Source of the DNA: Geothermobacter hydrogeniphilus
Lineage (GTDB): Bacteria; Desulfobacterota; Desulfuromonadia; Desulfuromonadales; Geothermobacteraceae
Assembly (NCBI RefSeq): GCF_002898515.1
Contig: NZ_PPFX01000012.1
Span: forward strand, 26,700-90,699
DNA: 64,000 nt
Direction: 5' to 3'
The number at the start of each line of letters is the position of its first letter. The first letter of the stretch is position 1. A model generated the notes under the pieces. The model was not told the DNA's origin. It saw nothing but the letters and a program-made list of their open reading frames with translations, and made no database searches. A program made the translations under genes and the position numbers. This document shows, piece by piece, positions 38,529 to 49,913 of this stretch.

Positions 38529-39317
38529 ATGGAACTGCACGTAATCATCGGCATGCTCGGACTGTCGACCGGTTTCATTTCCGGGCTGCTCGGCATCGGC
38601 GGCGGCATCATCATGGCGCCATTGCTGCTCTACGCGCCGCCCCTGCTCGGTTTTCCCGCCCTGAGCATGCAGGAAGTGGCCGGGCTGACCATCGTTCAGG
38701 GGCTCACCGCCTGCCTGGCCGGAGCCCTGACCCACCGCAAATTCCACTTTGTCTCCGGTCGGCTCACCGCCTGGATGGGGATCACCATCTTCGCCGCCGC
38801 ACTGTTCGGCGGCGCCTGGTCCCATGCCCTTCCCGACCACCTGCTGCTGGCGATTTTTGCCCTGCTGGCCCTGTCCGCGGCCCTGTTGATTTTCATCCCC
38901 ACGACCGGGGACTGCGAAGCTCCGGCGGTCGCATCCTTTACCTTCAGCCGGCCGCGGGCGGTCCTTGCCGCCGGCAGCGTCGGACTGCTCGGCGGCCTGG
39001 TCGGGCAGGGCGGCTCCTTCATACTTATCCCGCTGATGACCTCGTTCATGCAGATTCCGACCCGCATCGCCATCGGCAGCAACCTGGCGATCATCTTCCT
39101 CTCGTCGCTGGCCGCTTTTCTGGGCAAGGCCCTGACCGGGCAGATCCTCTGGCCCCTGGCACTGCCGATTGTCCTCACGGTCATTCCCGCCGCCTATGTC
39201 GGCAGCCGGCTCAGCCGCCGGGTTCCGGTAGCCCGGTTGCGTCTGCTGCTGGCGCTCTGCATTGCTGCGGCAGCACTGAAAATCGGATTTTCCGCCGTTG
39301 TTTCGTTCTTATCCTGA
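38529..39317 (+). CDS. TauE/SafE (TSUP)-family membrane permease
   Basis: 262 aa, many helices. MLGLSTGFISGLLGIGGGIIMAPLLL is the N-terminal TSUP signature, repeated in VGLLGGLVGQGGSFILIPLM. The family exports sulfite, sulfonates or related anions. Its place 110 bp after selD raises a possible selenium or sulfur oxyanion role, not demonstrable from sequence. It converges with the copper ATPase, whose stop is seven bases away. Confidence 0.85.
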   Translation: MELHVIIGMLGLSTGFISGLLGIGGGIIMAPLLLYAPPLLGFPALSMQEVAGLTIVQGLTACLAGALTHRKFHFVSGRLTAWMGITIFAAALFGGAWSHALPDHLLLAIFALLALSAALLIFIPTTGDCEAPAVASFTFSRPRAVLAAGSVGLLGGLVGQGGSFILIPLMTSFMQIPTRIAIGSNLAIIFLSSLAAFLGKALTGQILWPLALPIVLTVIPAAYVGSRLSRRVPVARLRLLLALCIAAAALKIGFSAVVSFLS

Positions 39318-39324
39318 AATCAAT

Positions 39325-41811
39325 TCATGGCCTTGACGGCTCCGCCGGATCTGACGCGATTTTCACAGAACGCAGACGCAGCGCGTTGCTGATCACCGAA
39401 ACCGAACTCAGGCTCATCGCGGCGGCGGCAATCACCGGGCTGAGCAGAAGACCGAATAACGGATAGAGAACCCCGGCTGCCAGCGGAACCCCCAGGGAAT
39501 TGTAGACAAAGGCAAAGAACAGGTTCTGACGGATATTGGCCATGGTCGCCCGGCTCAACCTGCGCGCACGGACAATTCCCGTTAAGTCACCCTTGACCAG
39601 GGTCACCCCGGCCGACTCCATCGCGACGTCAGTGCCGGTACCCATGGCGATGCCGACTTCGGCCTGGGCCAACGCCGGGGCATCGTTGATACCGTCACCC
39701 GCCATCGCCACTATGTCTCCGGCATCCTGGAACTTTTTCACCGCGGCGGCTTTTTCATCCGGCAGCACTTCGGCCACAATTTCGTCGATACCGAGTTTTC
39801 TGCCGACCGCTTCGGCGGTGGCCCGATTGTCGCCGGTCAACATGACGATTTTGATTCCTTCGCCGTGCAACTGTCGAATCGCTGCGGGGGTCGTGTCCTT
39901 GATCGGATCGGAGACCGCCAGCAACCCGGCCATGCGGCCATCGATCGCCACCTGCATCACCGTCTGGCCCTCAGCGCGCAACTCTTCGGCCCGTGCCGCC
40001 AGCGCCCCTGGTTCGATGGAGAACTCGCCGAGCAATGTGCTGTTGCCGAGCAACACCTCGACCCCCTCGACCCGACCGGAAACCCCTTTGCCGGTGTGCG
40101 AAGCAAAGTCCTGCGCGGCGGAAAGCGTCAGACCGCGCGCCAGCGCCCCTTCAACCAGCGCGGCCGCCAACGGATGCTCGCTACCCCTTTCAAGACTGGC
40201 CGCCAGAATGAGCAGTGTTTTTTCATCAATCCCCGCCGCCGGAATCACCCCGGTCAGCTTCGGTTGCCCCAGGGTCAGGGTGCCGGTCTTATCGACCACC
40301 AAGGTGGTGACCTTGCGCAGGGTTTCGATGGTCTCGGCGTCCTTGAACAGCACCCCCAATCCGGCCCCCTTGCCGGTCGCGACCATGATCGACATCGGTG
40401 TCGCCAACCCCAAAGCGCAGGGGCAGGCGATGATCAGCACCGAGACCGCCGCGATCAGCGCGTAAGCGAGACGCGGCTCCGGGCCGACCAGGGACCAGAC
40501 CAAAAAAGCGAGCAGGGCGATACCGATGACCGCCGGCACAAAATAACCGGCGACCTGGTCTGCCAGCTTCTGGATCGGTGCCCGGCTACGCTGGGCCTCG
40601 GCGACCATTTGAACAATCCGGGCCAGCAGGGTGTCGCTGCCGATTTTTTCCGCCTCCATGATCAGCGAGCCGGTGGCATTCACCGTCGCACCGATCAACC
40701 TGTCTCCCGGCTGCTTGCTGACTGGAATCGGTTCCCCCGAGATCATCGACTCGTCGACCACACTGGCGCCCTCGACTACGACTCCGTCGACCGGCACTTT
40801 TTCACCGGGGCGGATGCGCAGACGGTCCCCGGCCACAACCTGTTCGAGAGGAACATCTTCTTCGCGGCCGTCGGCATGGATTTTACGCGCTGTCTTTGGA
40901 GCCAGGCCGAGCAACGCCTTGATTGCGGCGCCGGTCCGGCTGCGAGCCCGCAATTCCATCACCTGGCCCAGCAGAATCAGGGTGACAATGACGGCGGCCG
41001 CCTCGAAATAGACTCCGACGGCGCCATCAGTGCCACGCATGGCTGCGGGGAAAATATCGGGCAGCAGCACGGCAAGCAGGCTGTAGCCGTAAGCCATCGA
41101 CACGCCAAGGCCAATCAGAGTGAACATGTTGAGGCTTTTATGGATAACCGACTGCGCCGCGCGAACATAAAAGGGCCAACCGGCCCAGAGGACCACCGGC
41201 GTCGAGAGCAGCAGTTCAAGCCAACCCAGCGTCCGGACCGAAACCACCTCTTCGATCAGCCTGCCGCCGGGAAGCATCCCGCGCATGGCGATAATCACCA
41301 GCGGGATTGAGAAGAGAGCGGAAAAAATGAATCGCCGGCGCATGTCGTCATACTCGGGATTGTCTTCCTCTTCGAGAGTCGTCACCGTGTACTCCAGCGC
41401 CATACCGCACCTCGGACAGCTGCCGGGGGTGTCCTGCGCCACCTCCGGATGCATCGGACAACGGTACTCGGTGCGGGTCAGCGGCAGGGGCGAAAGCGGC
41501 TCCAGTGCCATGCCGCACCTGGGGCAGGAACCCGGACCGAGCTGTTCGATCTCCGGGTGCATCGGGCAAGTGTAGGTTACGCCTTTTTCGGCCTCCGGAG
41601 AGGGTGCTGTCTCCGGCTTGCTGCCGGTATAGGTGTCAGGATCATTCCTAAACTTCGCCAGGCACTTGTCACTGCAGAAATAGAAGGTCTCTCCGGCATG
41701 TCGGTGAACTTTGTAGGCGCCTGGGTCTTCAGTACTCATGCCACAGACCGGATCGACAAACCGTGCTGATTCACTCAGATGATGACATTCCTCATGTTGC
41801 TGTTGATGCAT
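39325..41811 (-). CDS. copA: Cu(I)-exporting P1B-type ATPase with YHS and two HMBD domains (CopA/SilP-like)
   Basis: 828 aa from the ATG at 41811 (AAGGAG at 7 nt). A His/Cys-rich start ([11 protein letters not shown]) leads to a YHS domain (FVDPVCGM...FYFCSDKC), then two heavy-metal binding repeats, [11 protein letters not shown]...CPRCGMALE and [11 protein letters not shown]...CPRCGMALE. The ATPase core has CPC in [17 protein letters not shown]-equivalent [27 protein letters not shown] and [12 protein letters not shown]7/TM8 residues [11 protein letters not shown] and [11 protein letters not shown] are those of Cu(I)/Ag(I) pumps. No N-terminal HMA domain. Confidence 0.92.
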   Translation of the reverse strand: MHQQQHEECHHLSESARFVDPVCGMSTEDPGAYKVHRHAGETFYFCSDKCLAKFRNDPDTYTGSKPETAPSPEAEKGVTYTCPMHPEIEQLGPGSCPRCGMALEPLSPLPLTRTEYRCPMHPEVAQDTPGSCPRCGMALEYTVTTLEEEDNPEYDDMRRRFIFSALFSIPLVIIAMRGMLPGGRLIEEVVSVRTLGWLELLLSTPVVLWAGWPFYVRAAQSVIHKSLNMFTLIGLGVSMAYGYSLLAVLLPDIFPAAMRGTDGAVGVYFEAAAVIVTLILLGQVMELRARSRTGAAIKALLGLAPKTARKIHADGREEDVPLEQVVAGDRLRIRPGEKVPVDGVVVEGASVVDESMISGEPIPVSKQPGDRLIGATVNATGSLIMEAEKIGSDTLLARIVQMVAEAQRSRAPIQKLADQVAGYFVPAVIGIALLAFLVWSLVGPEPRLAYALIAAVSVLIIACPCALGLATPMSIMVATGKGAGLGVLFKDAETIETLRKVTTLVVDKTGTLTLGQPKLTGVIPAAGIDEKTLLILAASLERGSEHPLAAALVEGALARGLTLSAAQDFASHTGKGVSGRVEGVEVLLGNSTLLGEFSIEPGALAARAEELRAEGQTVMQVAIDGRMAGLLAVSDPIKDTTPAAIRQLHGEGIKIVMLTGDNRATAEAVGRKLGIDEIVAEVLPDEKAAAVKKFQDAGDIVAMAGDGINDAPALAQAEVGIAMGTGTDVAMESAGVTLVKGDLTGIVRARRLSRATMANIRQNLFFAFVYNSLGVPLAAGVLYPLFGLLLSPVIAAAAMSLSSVSVISNALRLRSVKIASDPAEPSRP

Positions 41812-42204
41812 GGCCCAGCTCCTTGTCGTGGAACCTGAATCCGCGAACTCATCACCGGCGAACATCGTGGGTACGCCTGAGATTTTTGCAGCCCGCCTTT
41901 AAAGATCAAGGGTTTACTGTCTTCCACTGCTTCAGGTTAAAGCATCGCCCGATTGGCGAATAGTCTACGGATGTACTGTTGACTATTCTCTTTTTCATCT
42001 CTACACCATCCTTAACCCCCTGAAATCAGGAATTTTTACCTTGTGGCACTGCAATTGTTCTACCAAAATCTGAATCCGGTCGAAGAATTCTGCGGCACGA
42101 GTGGTGAACGTACTGTTTCTGGAAGTTTAACCGACAGGTGATAATCAGGCTTGACCCGGTACCATGGTACCGTTGCTAGACTTGATTCAACAGGGAGGAA
42201 AACT
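41812..42204. other. 393-bp divergent intergenic region between copA and the second merR
   Basis: Contains the MerR-type promoter (42151-42182) for the plus-strand genes and presumably the copA promoter on the minus strand. It is AT-richer than its surroundings. No convincing small gene or RNA is seen. Confidence 0.6.
42151..42182 (+). promoter_or_regulatory. Second mer-type promoter/operator
   Basis: TTGACC, the palindrome CGGTACCATGGTACCG (42157-42172), then TAGACT at 20-nt spacing. The central GTACCATGGTAC is identical to the first mer operator, so the two MerR proteins may cross-regulate. Confidence 0.8.
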
Positions 42205-42624
42205 ATGGGACAGCTCACTATCGGCCAACTGGCCCACCAGTCCGGCGTCGGCGTGGAGACGATCAAATTCTACCAGCGGAGGGGACTGGTCGAACAACCG
42301 CCCCGCCCGGCTTCGGGATTCAGAAAGTACCCGCCCGAGGCGGTCCGCCAGGTGCGTTTCATCCGCCGCGCCAAGGAACTCGGTTTTTCCCTGCAGGAGA
42401 TCGGCGAACTGCTCGACCTGCGCATGACCGCCGGAATCGGTTGTGGCGCCATCAGGGAGCGGGCCGAGGCCAAGCTTGCCGATATCCGGCAGAAACGCCG
42501 GGACCTGGAGAGGATGGAGGCGGTCCTCAAGCAACTGACCGCCAGTTGCCGGGGGCAGGGACCACTCAACGACTGCCCGATCCTGGGAGCCCTTGATGAC
42601 GAGGAGACGAACCGCCATGAATGA
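42205..42624 (+). CDS. merR: MerR-family mercury-type regulator (second copy)
   Basis: 139 aa from the ATG at 42205 (MGQLTIGQLAHQSGVGVETI; GGGAGGA upstream). Hg-ligand cysteines are in GIGCGAIRE, TASCRGQ and NDCPILG, with the eight-residue spacing of Tn501 MerR between the last two. It is similar throughout to the MerR at 23014. First gene of a three-gene operon. Confidence 0.9.
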   Translation: MGQLTIGQLAHQSGVGVETIKFYQRRGLVEQPPRPASGFRKYPPEAVRQVRFIRRAKELGFSLQEIGELLDLRMTAGIGCGAIRERAEAKLADIRQKRRDLERMEAVLKQLTASCRGQGPLNDCPILGALDDEETNRHE

Positions 42625-43093
42625 ACAGGAAGCAGCTGTAAACACCGAACGACCTGCCGTCCCGCGGGGCCGATGGAACCGGCCCCTGGGCGTGGCCGCC
42701 GCGCTGCTCGGCGCGCTGCTGATCAAGCTCAGCTGCCCGGCCTGCTGGTCGGCCTACGCGGCCCTGCTCGGTTCGGCCGGGGTGGCGGGACTGAGTTCCA
42801 TGCCCTTCTTTCTGCCCCTGACCCTGCTCAGCCTGGTGGCGGTCCTCATCTCCCTCGGCTGGCGGGCCGGAACGCGGCAGGGTTTCGGCCCGCTGCTGCT
42901 GGGTTCCGTGGGAGCAACCGTTATTGTCCTGGGAAATTTCGCTTATCCGGCGGGCAACGTCCAGAACAGCGGCGTTGCCCTTCTGATCGGGGCCTCGATC
43001 TGGAATTCCTGGCCCAGAAAAGCCAGGGCCTGCCCGGCCTGCATTCAGGGCGAGGCAGGCATACCCACCACACAAAAAGGAGCATCACCATGA
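42617..43093 (+). CDS. MerC/MerT-like membrane protein with CPAC motif
   Basis: 158 aa, about four helices. The first helix has LLIKLSCPACWSAYAALLGSAG, reminiscent of the Cys pair in the first helix of MerC (CAACFP). A C-terminal ACPACIQGE adds a second CPAC pair. Behind a Hg-type MerR and operator it is probably a soft-metal uptake protein (inference). It overlaps the MerR stop and the next ATG. Confidence 0.75.
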   Translation: MNEQEAAVNTERPAVPRGRWNRPLGVAAALLGALLIKLSCPACWSAYAALLGSAGVAGLSSMPFFLPLTLLSLVAVLISLGWRAGTRQGFGPLLLGSVGATVIVLGNFAYPAGNVQNSGVALLIGASIWNSWPRKARACPACIQGEAGIPTTQKGASP

Positions 43094-43359
43094 CCAACAA
43101 GCGTAAAATCGAAGTTTTCAGTGCCGGTTGTCCGACCTGCCGGGAAGCCGTCGAGCAGGTCAGAAACCTTGCCTGCCCGTCCTGCGATATCAGCGTACAG
43201 GACATGAACGATCCGGCGACCGCCGCCCGCGCCAAAAGCCTCGGGGTACGCTCGGTCCCGGCGGTGGCGATCGACGGCAAGCTCGCCGGCTGCTGTGCGG
43301 GCCGGGGGCTCGACGAGCAGGTGCTGCGGGCCGCCGGGCTCGGCAGGCCGCTGTCCTGA
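43090..43359 (+). CDS. Small thioredoxin-fold protein (mer-associated)
   Basis: 89 aa. IEVFSAGCPTCREAVEQV is a thioredoxin/glutaredoxin CxxC active site. LACPSCDISVQDM and AGCCAGRGLD add four cysteines. GVRSVPAVAIDGK holds the cis-Pro. It may reduce or bind Hg/Cu thiolates. ATGA overlap with the membrane protein; a hairpin follows. Confidence 0.85.
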   Translation: MTNKRKIEVFSAGCPTCREAVEQVRNLACPSCDISVQDMNDPATAARAKSLGVRSVPAVAIDGKLAGCCAGRGLDEQVLRAAGLGRPLS

Positions 43360-43374
43360 AGCGACAGAGAGGAT

Positions 43375-43407
43375 GTGACGGGGACACCCTGTCAGGGCCC
43401 CCGTCAC
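43375..43407. terminator. Hairpin between convergent thioredoxin and serine dehydratase genes
   Basis: GTGACGGGG (43375-43383) pairs with CCCCGTCAC (43399-43407). The loop contains a second pairing CCCTG/CAGGG. It is symmetrical and likely serves both strands, although no U tract is present. Confidence 0.55.
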
Positions 43408-43430
43408 CAGTTCACCAATTCGACCTGATC

Positions 43431-44645
43431 TCAATCCTTCCGTTCCCCGTCATAGGCCTGGGCGATGCCGCCGCCGGAGGTTTCCCGGTAGAGGGAGGGG
43501 AGCGCCTGGCCGGTTTCCTTCATCACCCGGGTGATGGTGTCGAAGGAGACCTTGTGGCGGCCGTCGGAGAGCAGGGCGAAGTGACAGCAGGAGAGGGCGC
43601 GGGCGGCGGCGTGGGCGTTGCGCTCGATGCAGGGGATCTGCACCAGGCCACCGACCGGGTCGCAGGTCAGGCCGAGGTGATGTTCGAGACCCATCTCGGC
43701 GGCATACTCGATCTGCGCCAGGCTGCCGCCGTGCAGTTTGGTGGCCGCCGCCGCGGCCATGGCGCAGGCAGTGCCGATCTCCCCCTGGCAACCGACCTCG
43801 GCGCCGGAGATCGAGGCGTTGTGCTTGACCAGGTTGCCGATCAGCCCGGCCACCGCCAGGGCGCGGAGGAGATCCTCACGGCTGCAGTCGAGGGTTTCAT
43901 CGAGATAGCGCAGCACCGCCGGCAGCACCCCGCAGGAACCGCAGGTCGGCGCGGTGACGATAATTCCGCCGGCGGCGTTTTCCTCCGCCACCGCGTAGGC
44001 GTAGGCGCAGAGCAGGCCACTCTGCCGCAGATGAGGACCGAACAGCGAGGCCTTGCGGTGGAAGGAACGCGCCTTGCGCGCCAGGCCGAGACCGCCGGGC
44101 AGCGGCCCCTCGGTCTGCAGCCCCCGCTCGATGGCGGCCCGCATCGCCTGCCAGGCCGTTTCCAGGTGCGCCTCGATTCCTGCGCCTTCGCGAGCCAGCA
44201 CGTAGTCGCCGAGGGACTCCCCCTGCCGTTCACAGTGCCGCAGAATCTCCGCCAGGCGGGCCAGGGAATAAACTGCGCCCCGCGGCTCCCCGACCGGTCC
44301 CGCGGCGTCGCGCAGCGCCCCGCCGCCGACGCTGCAGACCTCCCAGGCGGCAAGCAGCTCGCCGTCTTTCGCCAGAGCCTCGAAGCGCATGCCGTTGGGA
44401 TGCTCCGGCAGCGCCTGGTCCGGGCGCCAGACGATCTCGACCGCGCGTGGCGCGAAGGCGTTCTGCAGCGCCCGGTCGGTGAGGTGGCCGCGCCCGGTGG
44501 CCGCCAGGCTGCCGAACAGGGTGACCCGGTAGGCGGCCGCGTCGGGCTGCCGCCGCAGGAACCGTTCGGCGGCAAAGCGCGGCCCCATGGTGTGACTGCT
44601 CGAAGGGCCCTGGCCGATGCGATAGAGCTGGCGGATCGATTCCAT
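43431..44645 (-). CDS. sdaA: L-serine ammonia-lyase (single-chain, 4Fe-4S)
   Basis: 404 aa. Converts L-serine to pyruvate and ammonia using an oxygen-labile Fe-S cluster. GQGPSSSHTMGP begins the beta domain; the alpha domain has APTCGSCGVLPAVL, GAEVGCQGEIGTACAM and LTCDPVGGLVQIPCIERNA, which include the cluster cysteines. Length is slightly under the usual 450. It lies 68 bp downstream of the phosphate transporter on the same strand. Confidence 0.92.
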   Translation of the reverse strand: MESIRQLYRIGQGPSSSHTMGPRFAAERFLRRQPDAAAYRVTLFGSLAATGRGHLTDRALQNAFAPRAVEIVWRPDQALPEHPNGMRFEALAKDGELLAAWEVCSVGGGALRDAAGPVGEPRGAVYSLARLAEILRHCERQGESLGDYVLAREGAGIEAHLETAWQAMRAAIERGLQTEGPLPGGLGLARKARSFHRKASLFGPHLRQSGLLCAYAYAVAEENAAGGIIVTAPTCGSCGVLPAVLRYLDETLDCSREDLLRALAVAGLIGNLVKHNASISGAEVGCQGEIGTACAMAAAAATKLHGGSLAQIEYAAEMGLEHHLGLTCDPVGGLVQIPCIERNAHAAARALSCCHFALLSDGRHKVSFDTITRVMKETGQALPSLYRETSGGGIAQAYDGERKD

Positions 44646-44713
44646 GAGGGTCGCTTCCGTTCTCGGGCTTCAGGGGACGACCGGCGGCTCGAAACACTAC
44701 CGCTCCCTGCCGG

Positions 44714-46972
44714 TCAGGCCGGGGGATCCCCTTTCTCAACCTCCGAAAAGGACTGGTTGAAAATCTCCAGCAATTCAAGGTTCTGCTTCGAGATCATCAT
44801 CGCGTTGCCGATGATGCCGTAATAGAGGATGCTGAGCCGGGTCTTGGAACTGTTGTCCTTGATCCGCCCGACCTGCTTTTCGTTCAGTTCGGCGGCCAGC
44901 GCCCGCAGCGCCTGGTCCTTCGCCGTCAGCTGCTCAAGGTCGGCGATCCGGCCGCGATTGATCAGCTCGGCCACCTCCTGGAGGATGTCGCGCAGCTGGG
45001 CGCGAACCCGCTCCAGTTCCTCGACCTGTTCCGGAAGCAGGCCCTTGTGGTGGTTACCGACATGGGTATAGGCCCGCAGGACGATATCCCGGTGACCGTC
45101 GGTCAGCTTCTGCAGCCGGCGGACGGTCTGGGCATACTTGTGGCTGACGGCTACGCCCTTCTGGTCGAGCAGCCGCATCGCCTTGAAGATGTTGGCGCTG
45201 ATAATGCCCGACCACTGCTGGAAACGGTTCAGCTTCTTGCGCTGCACGCCGATGGTGTCGAAATCCCCCCGGAACAGGGCCGTCAGGCTGGTATCGAGGG
45301 AGTCGCTGATTTCCCGCAGCAGGAAACTCATGTGCCCGAAGGTCGTCTCCAGGGTGGAGGAGGCATCCTCGACCGACTTGAGGTTGAAGATATGCTCCTT
45401 CTGCGCCTCTTCGGCCATCGCCCGGTGCTTGCGGTGGGCGTTGAAAATCATCAGCGCCGCCAGGATCACCAGCATCAGCACCCCGAGCCCCTTGGCGAAG
45501 AAGATAACGGTGGCGAAGACAGAGGCGAAGATGAAGGCGATGACGGCGGTCATGAACCAGCCGCCAACCACGGTCAGCACCCCGGTGATGCGGTAGACGG
45601 CGCTCTCCCGGCCCCAGGCACGGTCGGCGAAGGAGGTCCCCATGGCGACCATGAAGGTGACGTAGGTGGTCGACAGCGGCAGCTTGTTGGCGGTGGCGTA
45701 GGAGATCACCACGCTGGCGACCATCAGGTTGACCGAGGCGCGCAGCAGGTCGAAGGAAGGGCGGCCGCCGTGCATCTCCACCGACGGTGCCTGCTCGGCA
45801 TCGAAGCGGTTGGCGACCCAGTTCCGCAGCGACGCGGGAATGATGATCCGCACGCTGTCGAACAGGTGCAGCACCAGGCGCACGATGGCGCGCGACAGGC
45901 CGATCGACTCGAAGCGCTCGACCCCCTCTTCCTGCTGGCTGAGCTGGATGGTGGTCTCGGTCACGCTGCGCGCCTTGCGCGACAGGTAGATGGTGCCGAC
46001 CATGATCGCGCCGGCGATCAGCAGGTAGAGAGTTTCGGAGGGAATCTTGTGGGCCAGCGCCCCCATGGTGGCATGCAGCGGGTCGGCGGTCGCCATGGCC
46101 GCCTTGTAGGCATGCAGCCCGGCCATCGGCACGCCGATGAAGTTGACCAGGTCGTTGGCGGCGAAGGCCATCGCCAGGGCGAAAGTGCCGATCAGAATGA
46201 TCGGTTTGAAGATGTTGACCTTGAACGCCTGCAGCAGCTGCAGCAGGATTGCCGAGGCGACAAACATGCCGAACATGATCAGCAGGGTGTGGGACTTGAT
46301 CCAGGCGACATTGGCGCTGGTCATGAACGAGGCGCCCTTGGCGCCCTTGACGAGGATGAAGTAGGTGATCGAGGTCAGCGCCACGCCGCCCCAGAGCGCG
46401 CCGTAGCGCTTGACCCGGCGCTGGTAGTCGAAGGTGAACAGCAGCCGGGTGAGAAACTGGAAGATGGCACCGCAGATGAAGGAGACCACCACCGACAGCA
46501 GAATCCCGAGGATGATGGCGATCGCCTTGGCCGAGTTGATGTACTGGCCGAGGCTGGCGAGACTATCGCCGGCTTCGAAAATCTTCCATACCGAGACCGC
46601 CACCGCTGCCCCGAGCAGCTCGAACACCACCGACACCGTGGTCGAGGTCGGCAGGCCGTAGGTGTTGAACAGGTCCAGCAGGATGACGTCGCTGATCATG
46701 ACGGCGAGAAAAACCGTCAGCAGCTCCGGCATGGTGAAGAACTCGGGATGGAAAATGCCCTTGCGGGCGACCTCCATCATGCCGCTGGAAAAGGTCACCC
46801 CGGCCAGGATGCCGAGGCTGGCCACGAAGATGATGGTCGCCCGCGGCGCCACCCGTGAACCGATCGGGGAATTGAGAAAATTGACCGCGTCGTTGCTGAC
46901 CCCGACCATCAGGTCGATGGCCGCGATGACAATGAGAATGCCTACACCGATCAGGAGAAAATCCGTGCTCAT
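44714..46972 (-). CDS. PiT-family inorganic phosphate transporter with C-terminal PhoU-like domain
   Basis: 752 aa. The two inverted PiT signatures are present: LMVGVSNDAVNFLNSPIGSR near the N-terminus and FALAMAFAANDLVNFIGVPM near residue 265. About ten helices precede a cytoplasmic helical region (540-750) with PhoU-like character (MSFLLREISDSLDTSLTALF). Such fusions regulate low-affinity phosphate uptake. The upstream 367-bp gap carries its promoter and that of the divergent acetolactate synthase. Confidence 0.9.
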   Translation of the reverse strand: MSTDFLLIGVGILIVIAAIDLMVGVSNDAVNFLNSPIGSRVAPRATIIFVASLGILAGVTFSSGMMEVARKGIFHPEFFTMPELLTVFLAVMISDVILLDLFNTYGLPTSTTVSVVFELLGAAVAVSVWKIFEAGDSLASLGQYINSAKAIAIILGILLSVVVSFICGAIFQFLTRLLFTFDYQRRVKRYGALWGGVALTSITYFILVKGAKGASFMTSANVAWIKSHTLLIMFGMFVASAILLQLLQAFKVNIFKPIILIGTFALAMAFAANDLVNFIGVPMAGLHAYKAAMATADPLHATMGALAHKIPSETLYLLIAGAIMVGTIYLSRKARSVTETTIQLSQQEEGVERFESIGLSRAIVRLVLHLFDSVRIIIPASLRNWVANRFDAEQAPSVEMHGGRPSFDLLRASVNLMVASVVISYATANKLPLSTTYVTFMVAMGTSFADRAWGRESAVYRITGVLTVVGGWFMTAVIAFIFASVFATVIFFAKGLGVLMLVILAALMIFNAHRKHRAMAEEAQKEHIFNLKSVEDASSTLETTFGHMSFLLREISDSLDTSLTALFRGDFDTIGVQRKKLNRFQQWSGIISANIFKAMRLLDQKGVAVSHKYAQTVRRLQKLTDGHRDIVLRAYTHVGNHHKGLLPEQVEELERVRAQLRDILQEVAELINRGRIADLEQLTAKDQALRALAAELNEKQVGRIKDNSSKTRLSILYYGIIGNAMMISKQNLELLEIFNQSFSEVEKGDPPA

Positions 46973-47339
46973 CTGTCCTGCCGCTCCTTTGTCCTGAAAC
47001 AGGCGCGCCGCGCCGATTCAGGCTGGTAGAAAATCGTTGCGTATCATCCCCTCCCGCAGGGGCATACATAACCCAAATCGAACGCCAGACAAAGCAGAAT
47101 TTCAACTTTTTCCCGGGCGCCGCCACCACCCGGTCTGAGCCGTCGCCATATCGACCACTTACGAACGCGGCGGAAACTCCCCGTCGTCCCTTTCAAACTG
47201 TTCCAGAACTGCTAAACTGAACCCTGGCAGGCTTGCCGCCGAAACGGCTCCGGTGACTTCCGACACCTGGTCACGGCAACTCTTAACCATGCATCGCTGC
47301 CCCCTTTTTGAACCCGATCCCGCACACAGGACACTACCG
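46973..47339. other. 367-bp divergent intergenic region
   Basis: Lies between the PiT gene and acetolactate synthase. The latter could start upstream at 47253, but the family-matching start is 47340. No strong promoter, repeat or small gene was recognised. Confidence 0.5.
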
Positions 47340-48986
<1,647 letters not shown>

Positions 48987-49016
48987 AGCGGGAAGGAGAC
49001 GGCAGCGGACACCGGG

Positions 49017-49913
49017 TCAGAGGATGCGCTGGCCGAACAGCGAAGCGGCCAGGGCGACCGCCAGCTGCGCGGTCTGGTTGCGGTGATCGAGGATCGGGTT
49101 GATCTCGACGATGTCGAGAGCGGCGAGGCGACCGGAATCGGCGACCATCTCCATCACCAGCTGCGCCTCACGGTAGCTGAGGCCGCCGGGAACCGGGGTC
49201 CCGACCCCGGGGGCCTCGCGCGGGTCGACGGCATCGACATCGAGACTGACGTGCAGCCGGGCATGACCGGAAAGCCGCTCCAGGGCCTCCTCCATGACGG
49301 CCCCCATGCCGCGCTGGTCAATGTCACGCATGGTCAGGGCGCAGATGCCGCTGGCGCGGAGGCGTTCCTTCTCCTCGTCGTCAAGATCACGGATGCCGAG
49401 CAGCACCACGTCCTCGCCGCGCAGCTTGGCGCCCTTGCGACCGACATTGACCAGCCCCGGGTCGCCCTCGCCGAGCAGGGTCGCCAGCGGCATGCCGTGG
49501 ATATTGCCGGAAGGGGAGGAGCGCGGAGTGTTGAAGTCGCCGTGGGCGTCGATCCACAACAGGCCGGTCGGCGCCGTATCACTCGCGCCACCGACCGAAC
49601 CGATGGCCAGCGAATGATCGCCGCCGAGGATCAGCGGTATGTACCCGTCCATGACCGCCCGCGCGACAACCCGGTAGAGGGTCTCACAGACCTGCAGGAT
49701 GGCGTTGCGGAAGCGTTCCGGCCGGGAGGGGTCAAGGGCGTCACGCACCGGAATCGGCAGGTTGCCGGCATCGTCGACCTGCAGGTCGAGACGCCGCAGT
49801 TTTGCCGCCAGGCCGGCATAGCGCAACGCGCCGGGACCGAGATCGACCCCGCGCTGATCCTGTCCGAGATCCATCGGCACACCGATGATCTGAACCTTGC
49901 GCCGCTTCGTCAT
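49017..49913 (-). CDS. rocF: Arginase
   Basis: 298 aa from the ATG at 49913, overlapping the upstream stop (TGATG). The Mn ligands are in GGDHSLAIGS, WIDAHGDFNTP and SLDVDAVDPREAPGVGTPV; VQIIGVPMDLGQDQRGVDLGP is the N-terminal signature. Hydrolyses arginine to ornithine and urea. The overlap with the ornithine-cyclodeaminase-like gene links the two steps. Confidence 0.93.
   Translation of the reverse strand: MTKRRKVQIIGVPMDLGQDQRGVDLGPGALRYAGLAAKLRRLDLQVDDAGNLPIPVRDALDPSRPERFRNAILQVCETLYRVVARAVMDGYIPLILGGDHSLAIGSVGGASDTAPTGLLWIDAHGDFNTPRSSPSGNIHGMPLATLLGEGDPGLVNVGRKGAKLRGEDVVLLGIRDLDDEEKERLRASGICALTMRDIDQRGMGAVMEEALERLSGHARLHVSLDVDAVDPREAPGVGTPVPGGLSYREAQLVMEMVADSGRLAALDIVEINPILDHRNQTAQLAVALAASLFGQRIL

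Noticed and set aside
45047..46858. Long open frame opposite the phosphate transporter
   Set aside because: Asp/His/Gln-rich antisense translation of membrane helices; not a gene.
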